Positions 35,780 through 44,266 of a stretch of DNA of 64,000 nucleotides are shown here, in pieces. A program made the position numbers and the translations under genes. Position 1 is the first letter of the stretch. Every line of letters starts with the position of its first letter. The DNA is from Cupriavidus sp. WKF15 (lineage in GTDB: Bacteria; Pseudomonadota; Gammaproteobacteria; Burkholderiales; Burkholderiaceae), in contig NZ_CP119573.1 in assembly GCF_029278605.1 (NCBI RefSeq), forward strand, positions 310,001 to 374,000, read 5' to 3'. The notes beneath the pieces are model-generated. The model was not told where the DNA came from and did not search any database. It saw only the letters and a program-made list of their open reading frames with translations.

Positions 35780-37036
35780 TCAGCCCTGCCCCTGGCTCAG
35801 GGGCGCCGGCGCCATGATCTGGCTGACCACGCGGACCAGCGCCGGCGGCGGCGCGTCCTCGAGCGTGGCGGATGCCACCACATAGCGGTCGCGGCCCTGC
35901 TGCTTGGCCAGGTAGAGCGCGCGGTCGGCATCCGCGAACAGGGTGCGCCACAGCAACTCCTTGCTGCCCGTCTCGCCGCGCAACTGCGCCACCCCGATGC
36001 TGACCGAGGCAAAGCACTCCCGCCCGGGCAGCGGGATCGCGCGGACCTTGCGCAGGATACGGTTGGCCAGCGCGGTGGCCTGGTGTTCGTCGGTATGCGG
36101 ACAGAGAATGCAGAACTCCTCGCCGCCGTAGCGCCCCGCCACATCGGAGGCACGGCGCGAGTTGTCGAGCGCGTGGGCCACTTCCCGCAGCACCGCGTCG
36201 CCGGCGTGGTGGCCAAAGGTGTCGTTGACCTGCTTGAAGTGGTCGATATCGATGACCAGGCACGATAGCGGCTGGCCGTCGCGCTGCCAGCGCGCCACCA
36301 GGCCCAGTGCCGAATGGTCCAGCGCGCCGCGGTTGAGCAGCCCGGTCAGCGCATCCAGGCGTGCGCCGCTTTCGTTGTTGGCGATGATCTGCTCCATCGC
36401 CATCACGGTGAATCCGAACAGCCCGAGCAGCACCGCGATCAGCAGCGCCAGCGCCCAGGCCGACCCCGCCGGGCCAATGAAGAACAGCGTGAATGCGTGC
36501 GGGTCGGCAGCCTGCGTGACGGCATGGCTGGCGCCGGCCAGCAGGGTCGACAGCTGCACCAGGCTGGACACCAGCACCAGCGGCGCGCCAATGCTGCGCC
36601 GCCCGCGGCCGGTCCGCAGCAGCGTCGCGATCGTCGCCAGGGCAATCATGGCAAGGATGCCGTAGACGGCTGCCTGCAGCACGCGCGGCCCGTCTGGCAG
36701 GCCAGCGAAAGTGACCATCAGCCCGACCACGACCACACCGGCCGTCGCCAGCGGGCCGGCATGCGAGAGCAGGCTGTAGTAGACGCGCACGCCGCGGTAG
36801 ATCAGCAGCCAGCCCACCACGAAGGCGCCGGCGCCGGCCATGCCCAGGTGCGGCGCGCCACCGGCCGCGCTGACCGCCAGCGCCAGTCCGGCGCAGGAGA
36901 CCATCACATGGCCGAAGGCCCAGAGCCGCCCCGCTTCGATCGCGCGCAGCGCAAAGACCAGCCCGGCCGAGATGACCAGCGTGCTGGAAAAGAACACGAT
37001 CATCACGACCGCAAGGGTCTGCTGGTCCAGGTGCAC
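35780..37036 (-). CDS. membrane-bound GGDEF-domain diguanylate cyclase
   Basis: The 418-residue protein has about seven membrane helices in its first 220 residues and a GGDEF domain from about 240 to 395. The active-site motif is intact as RYGGEEF, and DALTGLLNRGAL begins the domain, so synthesis of cyclic di-GMP is likely. No EAL domain is present. An RxxD inhibitory site is not obvious. Start is a GTG at 37036 with AAGGGAT before it. It converges with the citryl-CoA-lyase-like gene with one base between. The membrane part may sense an envelope cue; signal unknown. Confidence 0.9.
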   Translation of the reverse strand: MHLDQQTLAVVMIVFFSSTLVISAGLVFALRAIEAGRLWAFGHVMVSCAGLALAVSAAGGAPHLGMAGAGAFVVGWLLIYRGVRVYYSLLSHAGPLATAGVVVVGLMVTFAGLPDGPRVLQAAVYGILAMIALATIATLLRTGRGRRSIGAPLVLVSSLVQLSTLLAGASHAVTQAADPHAFTLFFIGPAGSAWALALLIAVLLGLFGFTVMAMEQIIANNESGARLDALTGLLNRGALDHSALGLVARWQRDGQPLSCLVIDIDHFKQVNDTFGHHAGDAVLREVAHALDNSRRASDVAGRYGGEEFCILCPHTDEHQATALANRILRKVRAIPLPGRECFASVSIGVAQLRGETGSKELLWRTLFADADRALYLAKQQGRDRYVVASATLEDAPPPALVRVVSQIMAPAPLSQGQG

Positions 37037-37189
37037 GAGAATCCCTTGACAAGGCCATGAGGCGCGCCGTCAGTCGACATGACGGCACGGGTAAGGGGGG
37101 GCGACCGGGAATGATATCCCGCGGCAGCCGTCAACGGGCACCCCCGACAAGCCGGGTCGCCTCACCGCAACACCCGCCTGAGGAGGGGA

Positions 37190-37939
37190 TCAGGCAGCCG
37201 CCGCCGGCATCTCGGGAAAATCGGGGAAGCTGCCGCCCAGTGCCTGGGTCAGCGCGCGGGCGGCGCCCAGGACATCGTCACGGAAGTCTTCGCGGAACCG
37301 GCTGGCCGGGCAGGTCAGCGTCAGCGCGCCGGCCAGGCTGCCGTCCGGTCCGAATACCGGCGCCGACACGCCCGCGATATCGGGACTGCGGTCGCCAACC
37401 AGCGCGACCACCCCCTGGCGGCGGATGCGCTCGTAGAGTTCGCCGGCTTCTCCGGCAAAGGCGCGCAGCACGCGCCCGCCGGCGCCGCGGTCGCGCGGCA
37501 GCAGTTCCCCGGCGCGGATGTGGTCGCGCACGGGCTGGGGCGAATCGACGCGGTACAGGCACAGCCGGTGTTCGCCCTGCTCGACATGGAACGCGGCGCT
37601 TTCGCGCGTGGCCTGCACCAGCGCGCGCAGCACCGGCATGACCGCGGCCTCCAGCGAGAACGACGCGGCATAGACCGCATTGAGCCGCGCCACCTCGGGT
37701 CCCAGGCTATAGCGCCCGTCGGGCCGCCGCTGCACCAGCGCCGCATGCTCCAGCGACGCGAGCAGCCGCAATAGCGTGCTTTTATAGAGGCCGGAGCGTT
37801 GCGCCAGCTCGGCCAGCCCGAGCGAGGTATCGCCAAGCCGGAACGCCGACAGCACGAACAACGCACGGTCCACGGCAACGGCGCCGCCTTCGGCGGCGTG
37901 CTTGTCGGCTTCGGAGACCTGGGCGGCTTTGCGTGGCAT
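37190..37939 (-). CDS. IclR-family transcriptional regulator
   Basis: The 249-residue protein has an N-terminal winged helix-turn-helix (about 22-80; LGLAELAQRSGLYKSTLLRLLASLE) and a C-terminal IclR effector domain (SPDIAGVSAPVFGPDG). Such regulators often control nearby catabolic operons through palindromes; the Bug/CoA-transferase operon with its inverted repeat is the likely target. The ATG at 37939 is chosen because it precedes MPRKAAQVSEAD, a usual start for the family; earlier in-frame starts exist. Effector unknown. Confidence 0.87.
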   Translation of the reverse strand: MPRKAAQVSEADKHAAEGGAVAVDRALFVLSAFRLGDTSLGLAELAQRSGLYKSTLLRLLASLEHAALVQRRPDGRYSLGPEVARLNAVYAASFSLEAAVMPVLRALVQATRESAAFHVEQGEHRLCLYRVDSPQPVRDHIRAGELLPRDRGAGGRVLRAFAGEAGELYERIRRQGVVALVGDRSPDIAGVSAPVFGPDGSLAGALTLTCPASRFREDFRDDVLGAARALTQALGGSFPDFPEMPAAAA

Positions 37940-38047
37940 GGACTGGCGCTGAATGGAAAACCGGCGTGCAAGACACGCCGGCATGACGGAACGAGCAGCC
38001 ACCGTATAGAACGGACCCGGCCTTGTCAATGCATGGCGGCCAGGCCG

Positions 38048-38533
38048 TCAACGGTGCCCGCCGCCACGTGCCCCGCCCATTCCACCACCCATCCCGCGAA
38101 CCGCTCCGCCACCCATGCCGCCGCGGAACCCGCCGTGCGGCATGACACGGACGACGCGCCCGCCCCAGCCGCCGCCGACATGGCGGAAGAACACGTGGTG
38201 CATGGGATGCAAGTGGTGGTGGCGGTCAACGAAGACGAACGCCGCCCCGTAGCCCACGGCTACCGGCGCCCAGTACCAGGAATCGCTGTCGTCGTAGTAG
38301 TAAGGCGTTGGATAGTAGGCGCCGCCGCTGTCGTCCACCAGTTGCCAGCTGCCGTCAGGCTGCAGGCAGGCCACGCCGGTCACCTGCTGCCACTGGCCAT
38401 TGATCACGACCTGGCCCGCCACCAGCTGGCATGGCGGCCCCGTGCTCCAGGTCTCGTCGGCCAGCGCGGGCGTCAAGGCGCAAAGGCCAAGACTGACCAC
38501 CCATGCCGCCGTCCATCTTGCAGCATCGTTCAT
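38048..38533 (-). CDS. secreted Gly/His/Met-rich protein, function unknown
   Basis: The 161-residue product has a signal peptide (AAWVVSLGLCALTPALA, cut near residue 26). The mature part has two conserved-looking cysteines (PCQLV and GVACLQPDG, with GQWQQVTG between) and a Tyr/Asp-rich segment. The C-terminal 50 residues are rich in His, Gly, Met and Arg (RHHHLHPMHHVFF then repeated GGMGG). The His/Met content suggests metal binding. No named domain is recognised. GGGAGG precedes the ATG. It stands alone. Confidence 0.75.
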   Translation of the reverse strand: MNDAARWTAAWVVSLGLCALTPALADETWSTGPPCQLVAGQVVINGQWQQVTGVACLQPDGSWQLVDDSGGAYYPTPYYYDDSDSWYWAPVAVGYGAAFVFVDRHHHLHPMHHVFFRHVGGGWGGRVVRVMPHGGFRGGMGGGAVRGMGGGMGGARGGGHR

Positions 38534-38991
38534 GGCCGTACCTCCCTAGCGCGCTCCGCCTGATACCTGTGGTATAGGCGTATACACGCCGCGCGCCAGC
38601 TTTATTCCGGCACGAGCGTCGATCGCGGCAAGCGGATAGCGCGCGAGCGAGTGATTGCCGCCGCGCGCACTGCGGGTGGCGCTGGCAGCGCACAGGTTCA
38701 GCATTCACTCCACTCGCGGCGAGTGCATCACGGCAGCCGATCCAAAGGCCTATAGGCTGGCGCCGACCAGTGGCGTATTTCTGCAACAGACATTTTCGTG
38801 CCGGGCGTCCTTGCGGGCGTGCAAAGGCGCCTTAATGCACATGGCGCTGCAGCTTGCGCCACTTATTCGCCGCGTGCGCGCCACATGCCAGAATTAGAAG
38901 GGATATTGCGTGCTTTTGATTAAGCTGCCGCTGCACAGCATGGATAGAATCATGCGTTACCTCCCGCCGCAGCCTTATTTTTCGCATTGGT
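38534..38991. other. intergenic region without recognised gene
   Basis: About 460 bases between the secreted protein gene and the next small gene. Seen here are an imperfect palindrome around GTGGTATAGGCGTATACAC (38563-38590), the palindrome GCCTATAGGC at 38748-38757, and CACTC-gcggc-GAGTG near 38711. The first lies close to the minus-strand gene start and could be part of its promoter. No gene is supported on either strand. Confidence 0.5.
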
Positions 38992-39225
38992 ATGACCCCT
39001 CCCAACCTCTCGCTTGGCGACATCCTGGATGACTTGCGCAGCGCACCGCGACCGCTGACGCCGTCCGAGCACACCTACCTGGCCTACCTCAGGCAGCGGA
39101 TCGTCACCGGCGACGCCGACCTCTGGACCACTCTGGAAACCGCCGGCGTGCCATGCCGCGAGCGCCGCCTGTCGCCCGAAGTCGTACTGGCGCTGACCGC
39201 TCTGGGCCAGTTGCCCATGCACTGA
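38992..39225 (+). CDS. small protein of unknown function
   Basis: A 77-residue frame with ordinary high-GC codon use: most third positions are G or C and few codons are rare. It encodes a mostly helical, soluble protein (LGDILDDLRSAPRPLTPSEHTYLAYL near the N-terminus), with one Cys. No clear ribosome site is seen before the ATG at 38992. I do not recognise the family. Codon use makes it more likely real than a chance frame, but evidence is modest. Confidence 0.5.
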   Translation: MTPPNLSLGDILDDLRSAPRPLTPSEHTYLAYLRQRIVTGDADLWTTLETAGVPCRERRLSPEVVLALTALGQLPMH

Positions 39226-39283
39226 AGCCGCGCGGGGCGCGCCGCCGCCCCGCCGTGGAACTCGCCCCGCTTTCCCCCTCCTC

Positions 39284-39310
39284 CAGTCCCCCCAGTCCCC
39301 CCAGTCCCGC
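39284..39310. repeat. three 9-bp tandem C-rich units
   Basis: CAGTCCCCC occurs twice and then as CAGTCCCGC in tandem at 39284-39310. The minus strand therefore carries several runs of three or more G separated by ACT, plus GGAGGAGGGGG, a pattern able to form a G-quadruplex. It lies in the intergenic region before the orphan LysR-type gene. Confidence 0.6.
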
Positions 39311-39473
39311 AAGGGGCCCCGCCCAAGAACGCCAGCCGAAACTTCCGACGAGTCGCAATATCGTTGCTGAATTTTCTGAATCAGGCTCGCCACGCTCATC
39401 GCTAGGATCGGCGCTTTACCCTGCGCCACACCGCGCGAACCCCCAGTCTGCGGCAGGCTGGCGGCAAGCCAGC

Positions 39474-39839
39474 ATGGCTCACTGCATGGCATACCTCCTC
39501 AAGAACCGCCGCGTCAGCCTGTTGTCCCTGCGCGCGTTCGTCGCCCTCGTGCGCCATCGGGACCTCGGCCGTGCGGCCGCGGAGCTGGGCATCCAGCCGC
39601 AGCGGCTGCAGTATCAGGTGCGCAGGCTGGAGTCCGCGCTCGATACCACGCTGTTCCGCGTCTGCAGCCCGCACTGGCTGCCCACGCCGGCCGGCATTCG
39701 CGTCCTGCCCAGGGCACAGCGCGTGCTGGCGATGTGGCGCGAGATTCTCGACAGCCTCGCGCAGGAACCGATGGCGTCGGAACCCGCAATACCGCCCTAC
39801 GGGCCCGTCGCGTTCTGGGTCCGGCAGGCCACCATGTAG
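39474..39839 (+). CDS. orphan LysR-type DNA-binding domain protein
   Basis: The 121-residue product carries only the winged helix-turn-helix of LysR-type regulators: LLSLRAFVALVRHRDLGRAAAELGIQPQRLQYQVRRLESALDTTLFRV (core LGRAAAELGIQPQRLQYQ at about residues 33-50). The 200-residue effector-binding domain is absent, and the rest is a short tail. ATGs at 39474 and 39486 are possible; neither has a good ribosome site. No effector-domain remnant is seen downstream, where a methyltransferase gene converges four bases later. It may be a degraded regulator or a real stand-alone DNA-binding protein. Confidence 0.6.
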   Translation: MAHCMAYLLKNRRVSLLSLRAFVALVRHRDLGRAAAELGIQPQRLQYQVRRLESALDTTLFRVCSPHWLPTPAGIRVLPRAQRVLAMWREILDSLAQEPMASEPAIPPYGPVAFWVRQATM

Positions 39840-39843
39840 CGCG

Positions 39844-40617
39844 TTACGGTGACAGGCGCGTGCAGCTGTAAGCCTCGGTCCGGTAGGGAAACGCCACCTG
39901 CGCCCGGCCGGCCAGCGCCGGCTCCTGGTCGATGACGGCCTGCACCTGTGCCCGCACGGTGGCTTGCCGGTCGCGCGGCAGCGAGGCAATGAAGCTCACC
40001 GACATCACGCGATCGACGACGACCTGCTGCGGCGGGCCTTCATGCACGTACGGCAAGCTCTCCAACGCGAGCGGGCCGAAGCCCTGCGCAGGAAACACGC
40101 GTTTCCAGTCGCCCTTGTAGAAGCGCGGCGCATCGCCTTCGAGCGGCATCATGATGGCGGTGAGCCTGGCGACCCACGGCACGCTTTCTTCGCGCACGTT
40201 CCACACCAGGCCCAGTTTGCCGCCCGGACGCAGCACGCGGCGGATCTCCGCCATGGCGCGGTCGTTGGCGAACCAGTGGAAGGCCTGCGCGCACACCACG
40301 GCGTCGACGCTCGCTTCAGGCAATGGCATCGCCTCGGCCGTGCCGGCCACGGCCTGCACCGACGGCAATGCCGCAGACAGTTGCGCGCGCATCGCGTCGA
40401 CCGGCTCGACCGCGATGACCCCGGCGCCCGTCGCAGCCAGCCGGCGCGTGAACTTGCCAGTGCCGGCGCCGAGGTCAACGACGGTCTTGCCCGGACCCAG
40501 ATCAAGCGTCCCGCGCAGCCAGTCGCCAATGCCTTCCGGGTACTCGGGGCGACCGCGGGCATAGGTGTCGGCCTGGGCGGCAAAGCCTTTGGCGGCGGCG
40601 TGGTGGATCTCTGTCAT
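39844..40617 (-). CDS. class I SAM-dependent methyltransferase
   Basis: The 257-residue protein has a complete class I methyltransferase fold: motif I VVDLGAGTGKFTRRLA (about 46-61), motif II acidic end VEPVD, motif III AEAMPLPEASVDAVVCAQAFHWF and RRVLRPGGKLGLVWN. The HWF box resembles YafE/UbiE-like and trans-aconitate-type methyltransferases acting on small molecules. ATG at 40617 follows CGGAGCC. Substrate cannot be read; neighbours give no clue. Confidence 0.9.
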   Translation of the reverse strand: MTEIHHAAAKGFAAQADTYARGRPEYPEGIGDWLRGTLDLGPGKTVVDLGAGTGKFTRRLAATGAGVIAVEPVDAMRAQLSAALPSVQAVAGTAEAMPLPEASVDAVVCAQAFHWFANDRAMAEIRRVLRPGGKLGLVWNVREESVPWVARLTAIMMPLEGDAPRFYKGDWKRVFPAQGFGPLALESLPYVHEGPPQQVVVDRVMSVSFIASLPRDRQATVRAQVQAVIDQEPALAGRAQVAFPYRTEAYSCTRLSP

Positions 40618-40705
40618 GACGGGCTCCGGTCTCGCTGTAGCGCTGTGGCGCTGTGGATATTCCGGAGCCGTACACTACTCCCGCCCGCAGTGACGGGCAA
40701 GGACT

Positions 40706-40804
40706 CAGTGCAGCATCCCCCAGCGCCGCACCATCAGTCGTTCCAGCGTGGTGAAGATCAGCCCTTCCACCATCAGCCCGATCAGTATCACCGTGGCCAG
40801 GCTT
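40706..40804 (-). pseudogene. 3' remnant of an ABC transporter permease gene
   Basis: On the minus strand the frame ending in TGA (40706-40708) reads SLATVILIGLMVEGLIFTTL and then ERLMVRRWGMLH. This is the typical C-terminus of NitT/TauT-type permeases (last membrane helix followed by LERxxVRRWGM). Nothing upstream continues the protein, because the TauD-type gene ends at 40822 on the same strand. About 32 codons of the usual 250-270 remain. It marks a deleted transporter operon that once followed the dioxygenase gene. Confidence 0.65.
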
Positions 40805-40821
40805 CCGCCACGCCGCCGCAC

Positions 40822-41751
40822 TCAGCGCGGCACGTCGCCTTCAATGGTGGTGCGATACATCACGCGGCGCAGTTCGGGTGGACAACCGGCGGCCAGGTGC
40901 AGCAGCGAGCGGTTGTCCCAGAACACCAGGTCGTGCTCCTGCCAACGATGCCGGTACACGTGCTCGGGACGCGTGCTATGCGCGAAGAGCTGGTCGAGCA
41001 ACTCACGGCTCTCGTCTTCAGGCACGTCGGCAATGCGCGTGGTGAAGTGCTCGCTGACGAAGATCGCCTTGCGGCCCGTTTCCGGGTGCGTGCGCACCAC
41101 AGGCTGCAACACCGGCTTCACTTGCGCGATCTGCTCGGGCGTGAGGTCGGGCCGCCATGGGCTGCGCGCCTGCAGTTCGGCATAGCGCGCCAGGTAGGTG
41201 TGTTCCGCCTGCAGGCCGTCGACGGCGCGCTGCAACGCGGCCGGCAACGTATCCCAGGCCAGGTGCATATTGGCGAACAGCGTGTCGCCGCCTTCGGCGG
41301 GCAGCTCGCGCGCATGCAGCAGCGAACCGAGGCTCGGCTTCTCCTTGTAGGAGAGATCGGAATGCCAGAAGTGGCCGGCATCGCCAAGGCCGATCGGTTT
41401 GCCGTTCTCCACCACGTTCGACACCACCAGGATCTCCGGGTGGCCCGGGAGCTGGAACTGGTGCAGCACGTGGATCTGCAGCGGACCAAAGCGGCGGCTG
41501 AACGCGACCTGCTGCTCCGGCGTGATGCGCTGGTCGCGGAACACCAGCACGTGGTAGTCAAGGTGCGCGCGATGGAGGCGCGCGAAGTCTTCGGCGGATA
41601 GCGGCTGCGACAGGTCCAGGCCGATCACTTCCGCACCTAGCGGTGCGTCGAACGGACGGATCTCGATGCGATCCGTGTCCGCATGCGGATGCGGTACATG
41701 CGCTACGTAATGCGGTGGGCTCGGCTGGCCGCTATGGAGGTTGGCAGTCAT
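40822..41751 (-). CDS. TauD/TfdA-family 2-oxoglutarate-dependent dioxygenase
   Basis: Iron(II)/2-oxoglutarate dioxygenase of 309 residues. The facial triad is visible: HSDLS (His and Asp) in the middle, with the distal His in RSLLHLA near the end, and the 2-oxoglutarate-binding Arg in RRVMYRT. Family members release sulfite from taurine or other sulfonates, or oxidise other acids. It lies at the edge of a sulfonate-type ABC cluster and next to a permease remnant, supporting an organosulfur role. The ATG at 41751 was preferred over an upstream in-frame codon. Substrate unproved. Confidence 0.88.
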   Translation of the reverse strand: MTANLHSGQPSPPHYVAHVPHPHADTDRIEIRPFDAPLGAEVIGLDLSQPLSAEDFARLHRAHLDYHVLVFRDQRITPEQQVAFSRRFGPLQIHVLHQFQLPGHPEILVVSNVVENGKPIGLGDAGHFWHSDLSYKEKPSLGSLLHARELPAEGGDTLFANMHLAWDTLPAALQRAVDGLQAEHTYLARYAELQARSPWRPDLTPEQIAQVKPVLQPVVRTHPETGRKAIFVSEHFTTRIADVPEDESRELLDQLFAHSTRPEHVYRHRWQEHDLVFWDNRSLLHLAAGCPPELRRVMYRTTIEGDVPR

Positions 41752-41882
41752 GGCAGGTTCGGTGATGCGCTGGGGGAAGCCAGCACCGCTACGCGTGCCA
41801 ACGGGCACTGCGCGCGGCGGGTACGAGCCATCCACTGTAGGGACCGCCGCCTGACGCGGTCAACGAACCATATCGCTGGGTC

Positions 41883-41901
41883 ATATGCGGACAGCGCATA
41901 T
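41883..41901. promoter_or_regulatory. inverted repeat upstream of the TauD-type gene
   Basis: ATATGC (41883-41888) and GCATAT (41896-41901) flank a seven-base centre. It stands about 130 bases before the dioxygenase start and past the 3' end of the panE-like gene. A similar CATATGCGG appears at 43028-43036 before the transporter operon. Could be a regulator site shared by the cluster; weak evidence. Confidence 0.3.
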
Positions 41902-41942
41902 CCATGCCTGGACATTGGCCGCCGTCGCCGCGGGCGTGGCGA

Positions 41943-42842
41943 TCAGCCAGCGCTCGGCCGGTCTTCGATCAGGCGTACCAGTGCGTGCAGCAGGCGGTTG
42001 GCCGGCACCGCGACGCCGAGCGCCTCGCCGCGGCGCACGATCAGGCCGTTGAGATGATCGATCTCGCTGCGCTTGCCGCGCGCCAGGTCCTGCGCCGTCG
42101 ACGAAGTCTGCGCGGGCATGGTCTCGGCAATGCGGCGCACCGCCAGATCGATATCGCCGGGCAGGACCACGCCGTCCGCGTGCGCGACCGCGAGGCATTC
42201 CGCCACGATATCGCGCATCACGGCCTCGACGCCTTCACCGCGCACCAGCCGGCCATAGGGCAGCTGCGTGATCGCCGAGAGCGCGTTATAGACGCAGTTC
42301 AGGATCAGCTTGGCCCACAGCGCGCCGCGCACGTTGTCGGAGCTCTCGACCGGCACGCCGGCCGCGGCCAGCGTACTGACGAGGCCCGCGCCCCGGCTGG
42401 TCGGCTCGATCACCAGCTCGCCGCGCCCGTGGTGCCTGACGTGTCCCGGGCCCGCCATTGCCGTGGCTACATAGACCACCGCGGCGGCCACTTCCTGGTC
42501 CAGCAGGCTGCGCAGCGTCTCGGCATTCTCGACGCCGTTCTGCAGCGACAGCACCAGCGCGCCCGGCGCCAGCGACGGCTTCATGGCCAGCGCCGCGCTC
42601 TGCGTGTCGGTGGACTTCACGCAGAACAGCACCAGGTCCGCACCCTGCACCGCGCTGGCGTCGGTGCTGGCGGCTACTCCTACCTGCTCGTCGAACGATT
42701 GCGTCTCGAGCCGCAGGCCGCGCGCCGCGATGGCCTGCACGTGTTGCGGACGCGCGATCAGCACCACCTCGTGACCGGCCCGCGCCAGCATTCCGCCGTA
42801 GTAGCAACCGACGGCTCCGGCACCCATGACTGCGATTTTCAT
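41943..42842 (-). CDS. ketopantoate reductase family protein (ApbA/PanE)
   Basis: The 299-residue protein has an N-terminal NADP-binding motif MGAGAVGCYYGG (6-17) and the C-terminal ketopantoate-reductase domain with the conserved Lys in GALWAKLILNCVYNALSA. The family reduces 2-ketopantoate or other 2-oxo acids with NADPH. Burkholderiaceae carry several paralogues, so a role in pantothenate synthesis is not certain. AGGAGCG precedes the ATG at 42842. It is divergent from the sulfonate transporter operon, separated by 286 bases. Confidence 0.85.
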   Translation of the reverse strand: MKIAVMGAGAVGCYYGGMLARAGHEVVLIARPQHVQAIAARGLRLETQSFDEQVGVAASTDASAVQGADLVLFCVKSTDTQSAALAMKPSLAPGALVLSLQNGVENAETLRSLLDQEVAAAVVYVATAMAGPGHVRHHGRGELVIEPTSRGAGLVSTLAAAGVPVESSDNVRGALWAKLILNCVYNALSAITQLPYGRLVRGEGVEAVMRDIVAECLAVAHADGVVLPGDIDLAVRRIAETMPAQTSSTAQDLARGKRSEIDHLNGLIVRRGEALGVAVPANRLLHALVRLIEDRPSAG

Positions 42843-43128
42843 TGTTGCCACGCTCCTGCTGTAAATCCTTTCTTGATCCTCGATGTAAGCGACGCGTCGT
42901 GCCGCCCTACCCCTTGCCTGAATGCGATTATGACAGGACGCCCCTGGCGCGGCGTACCGGGGCGAAGCGATACGCATACCAATAGGCACGCCGTGTACGA
43001 GCACAAGCGCAAGCACGCAACGGGTGCATATGCGGTCATCCCATAACCAATGCCGGAATCATTCGTTCAGTTGCCGCGCACCGCACGCTTATCGTGGAGC
43101 TCTCCTCCACTACCGTCAGGCAACGACC

Positions 43129-44262
43129 ATGACCACGCAGCGCCCCACTGCCAGCCACCCGTACACGGCACCCCGCCTCTCGCGCCGGGACATGCTCAGG
43201 CAGCTGGCGTGCGCCGGGGCGGCGGCGGCGCTCTCGCCGCAGAGCGCGTTCAGTGCCAGCGCGTCCGCGCGCCCCGAGGTCATCCGCATCGGCGTGGCAC
43301 AGCCGGCCACCGGCACGCCGCCAACCTTCGCGGGCAGTTCGCTGTCGATCGCGCATGCGCGCGGCTGGCTCGAGGAATCGTTCAAGCCCGCCGGCACGCG
43401 CGTGGAGTGGTACTTCTTCAAGGGCGCGGGCCCGGCCGTCAATGAAGCGCTCACCAACCGGCAACTGGACTTCGCGCTGCAGGGCGACCTGCCAGCCATC
43501 GTGGCACGCGCCGCGGGGCTGAAGACGCGGCTCGTGCTGGCGGTCGGCGTGCGTTCGAACATCTATATCGGCGTGCCGCCCGACTCGCCGCTGAAAACGG
43601 TTGCCGACCTGCGCGGCAAGCGCGTGTCGCTGTTCAAGGGCACCAATATGCATCTGCCGGCGCTGCGGCTGCTGGAAGCCAACGGACTCACCGAGAAGGA
43701 CCTGCGCCTGCTCAATCTCGACACCGCGGGCTACCTGGCCGCGCTGAGCACGCGCGACATCGACGCGGCCATCGGCGCCATGGACATCCTGCGCCTGCGC
43801 GACAAGGGCGCTGTGCGCATCCTGTATTCGAGCAAGAACCAGTCGCCGATCTACACGCGGCAAAGCCACGTCCTGGTGACGGACGACTTCGCCAGCCGCT
43901 ACCCGGAAGCCACGCAGCATTTCGTCAAAAGCGCGGTGGAAGCGGCGCGCTGGGCCTCCGACGAGAGCCATCGCGAAGAGGTGCTGCGCACCTGGGCGCG
44001 CGCCGGCACGCCCTACGACCACTGGAAGGAAGACTTCGACGGCGAACCGCTGCGCGTGCGGCTCAACCCCAATTTCGACCCGTTCCTGGTCAGCCGCTAC
44101 AAGGACGCCGCCGAGCAGGCCTACCGCTTCCGCCTGAGCCGCGCGCGCTTTGACGTGGACCAGTGGATCGACCAGCGCTTCCTGAAGAACGCGCTGAACG
44201 AGCTGAGCCTGCAGAGTTACTGGCCCATCTACCAGCCCAACGGCAAGATCCTGGGAGCCTGA
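43129..44262 (+). CDS. sulfonate/taurine-type ABC transporter substrate-binding protein
   Basis: The 377-residue product has a probable Tat signal (RLSRRDMLRQLACAGAAAAL) and a periplasmic binding fold of the SsuA/TauA/NrtA family: EWYFFKGAGPAVNEALTNRQ, DFALQGDLPAIVARAAG and LRGKRVSLFKGTN are recognisable. It should deliver a sulfonate or related anion to the permeases encoded next. The ATG at 43129 begins the Tat leader; a nearby TCAGGCAACG gives a weak ribosome site. First gene of a five-gene operon. Ligand not determined by sequence. Confidence 0.9.
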   Translation: MTTQRPTASHPYTAPRLSRRDMLRQLACAGAAAALSPQSAFSASASARPEVIRIGVAQPATGTPPTFAGSSLSIAHARGWLEESFKPAGTRVEWYFFKGAGPAVNEALTNRQLDFALQGDLPAIVARAAGLKTRLVLAVGVRSNIYIGVPPDSPLKTVADLRGKRVSLFKGTNMHLPALRLLEANGLTEKDLRLLNLDTAGYLAALSTRDIDAAIGAMDILRLRDKGAVRILYSSKNQSPIYTRQSHVLVTDDFASRYPEATQHFVKSAVEAARWASDESHREEVLRTWARAGTPYDHWKEDFDGEPLRVRLNPNFDPFLVSRYKDAAEQAYRFRLSRARFDVDQWIDQRFLKNALNELSLQSYWPIYQPNGKILGA

Positions 44263-44266
44263 TGCC

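Noticed and set aside
39284..39310. CRISPR-like array
   Set aside because: Units are only 9 bp, gapless and C-rich; no spacers and no cas genes in the window.
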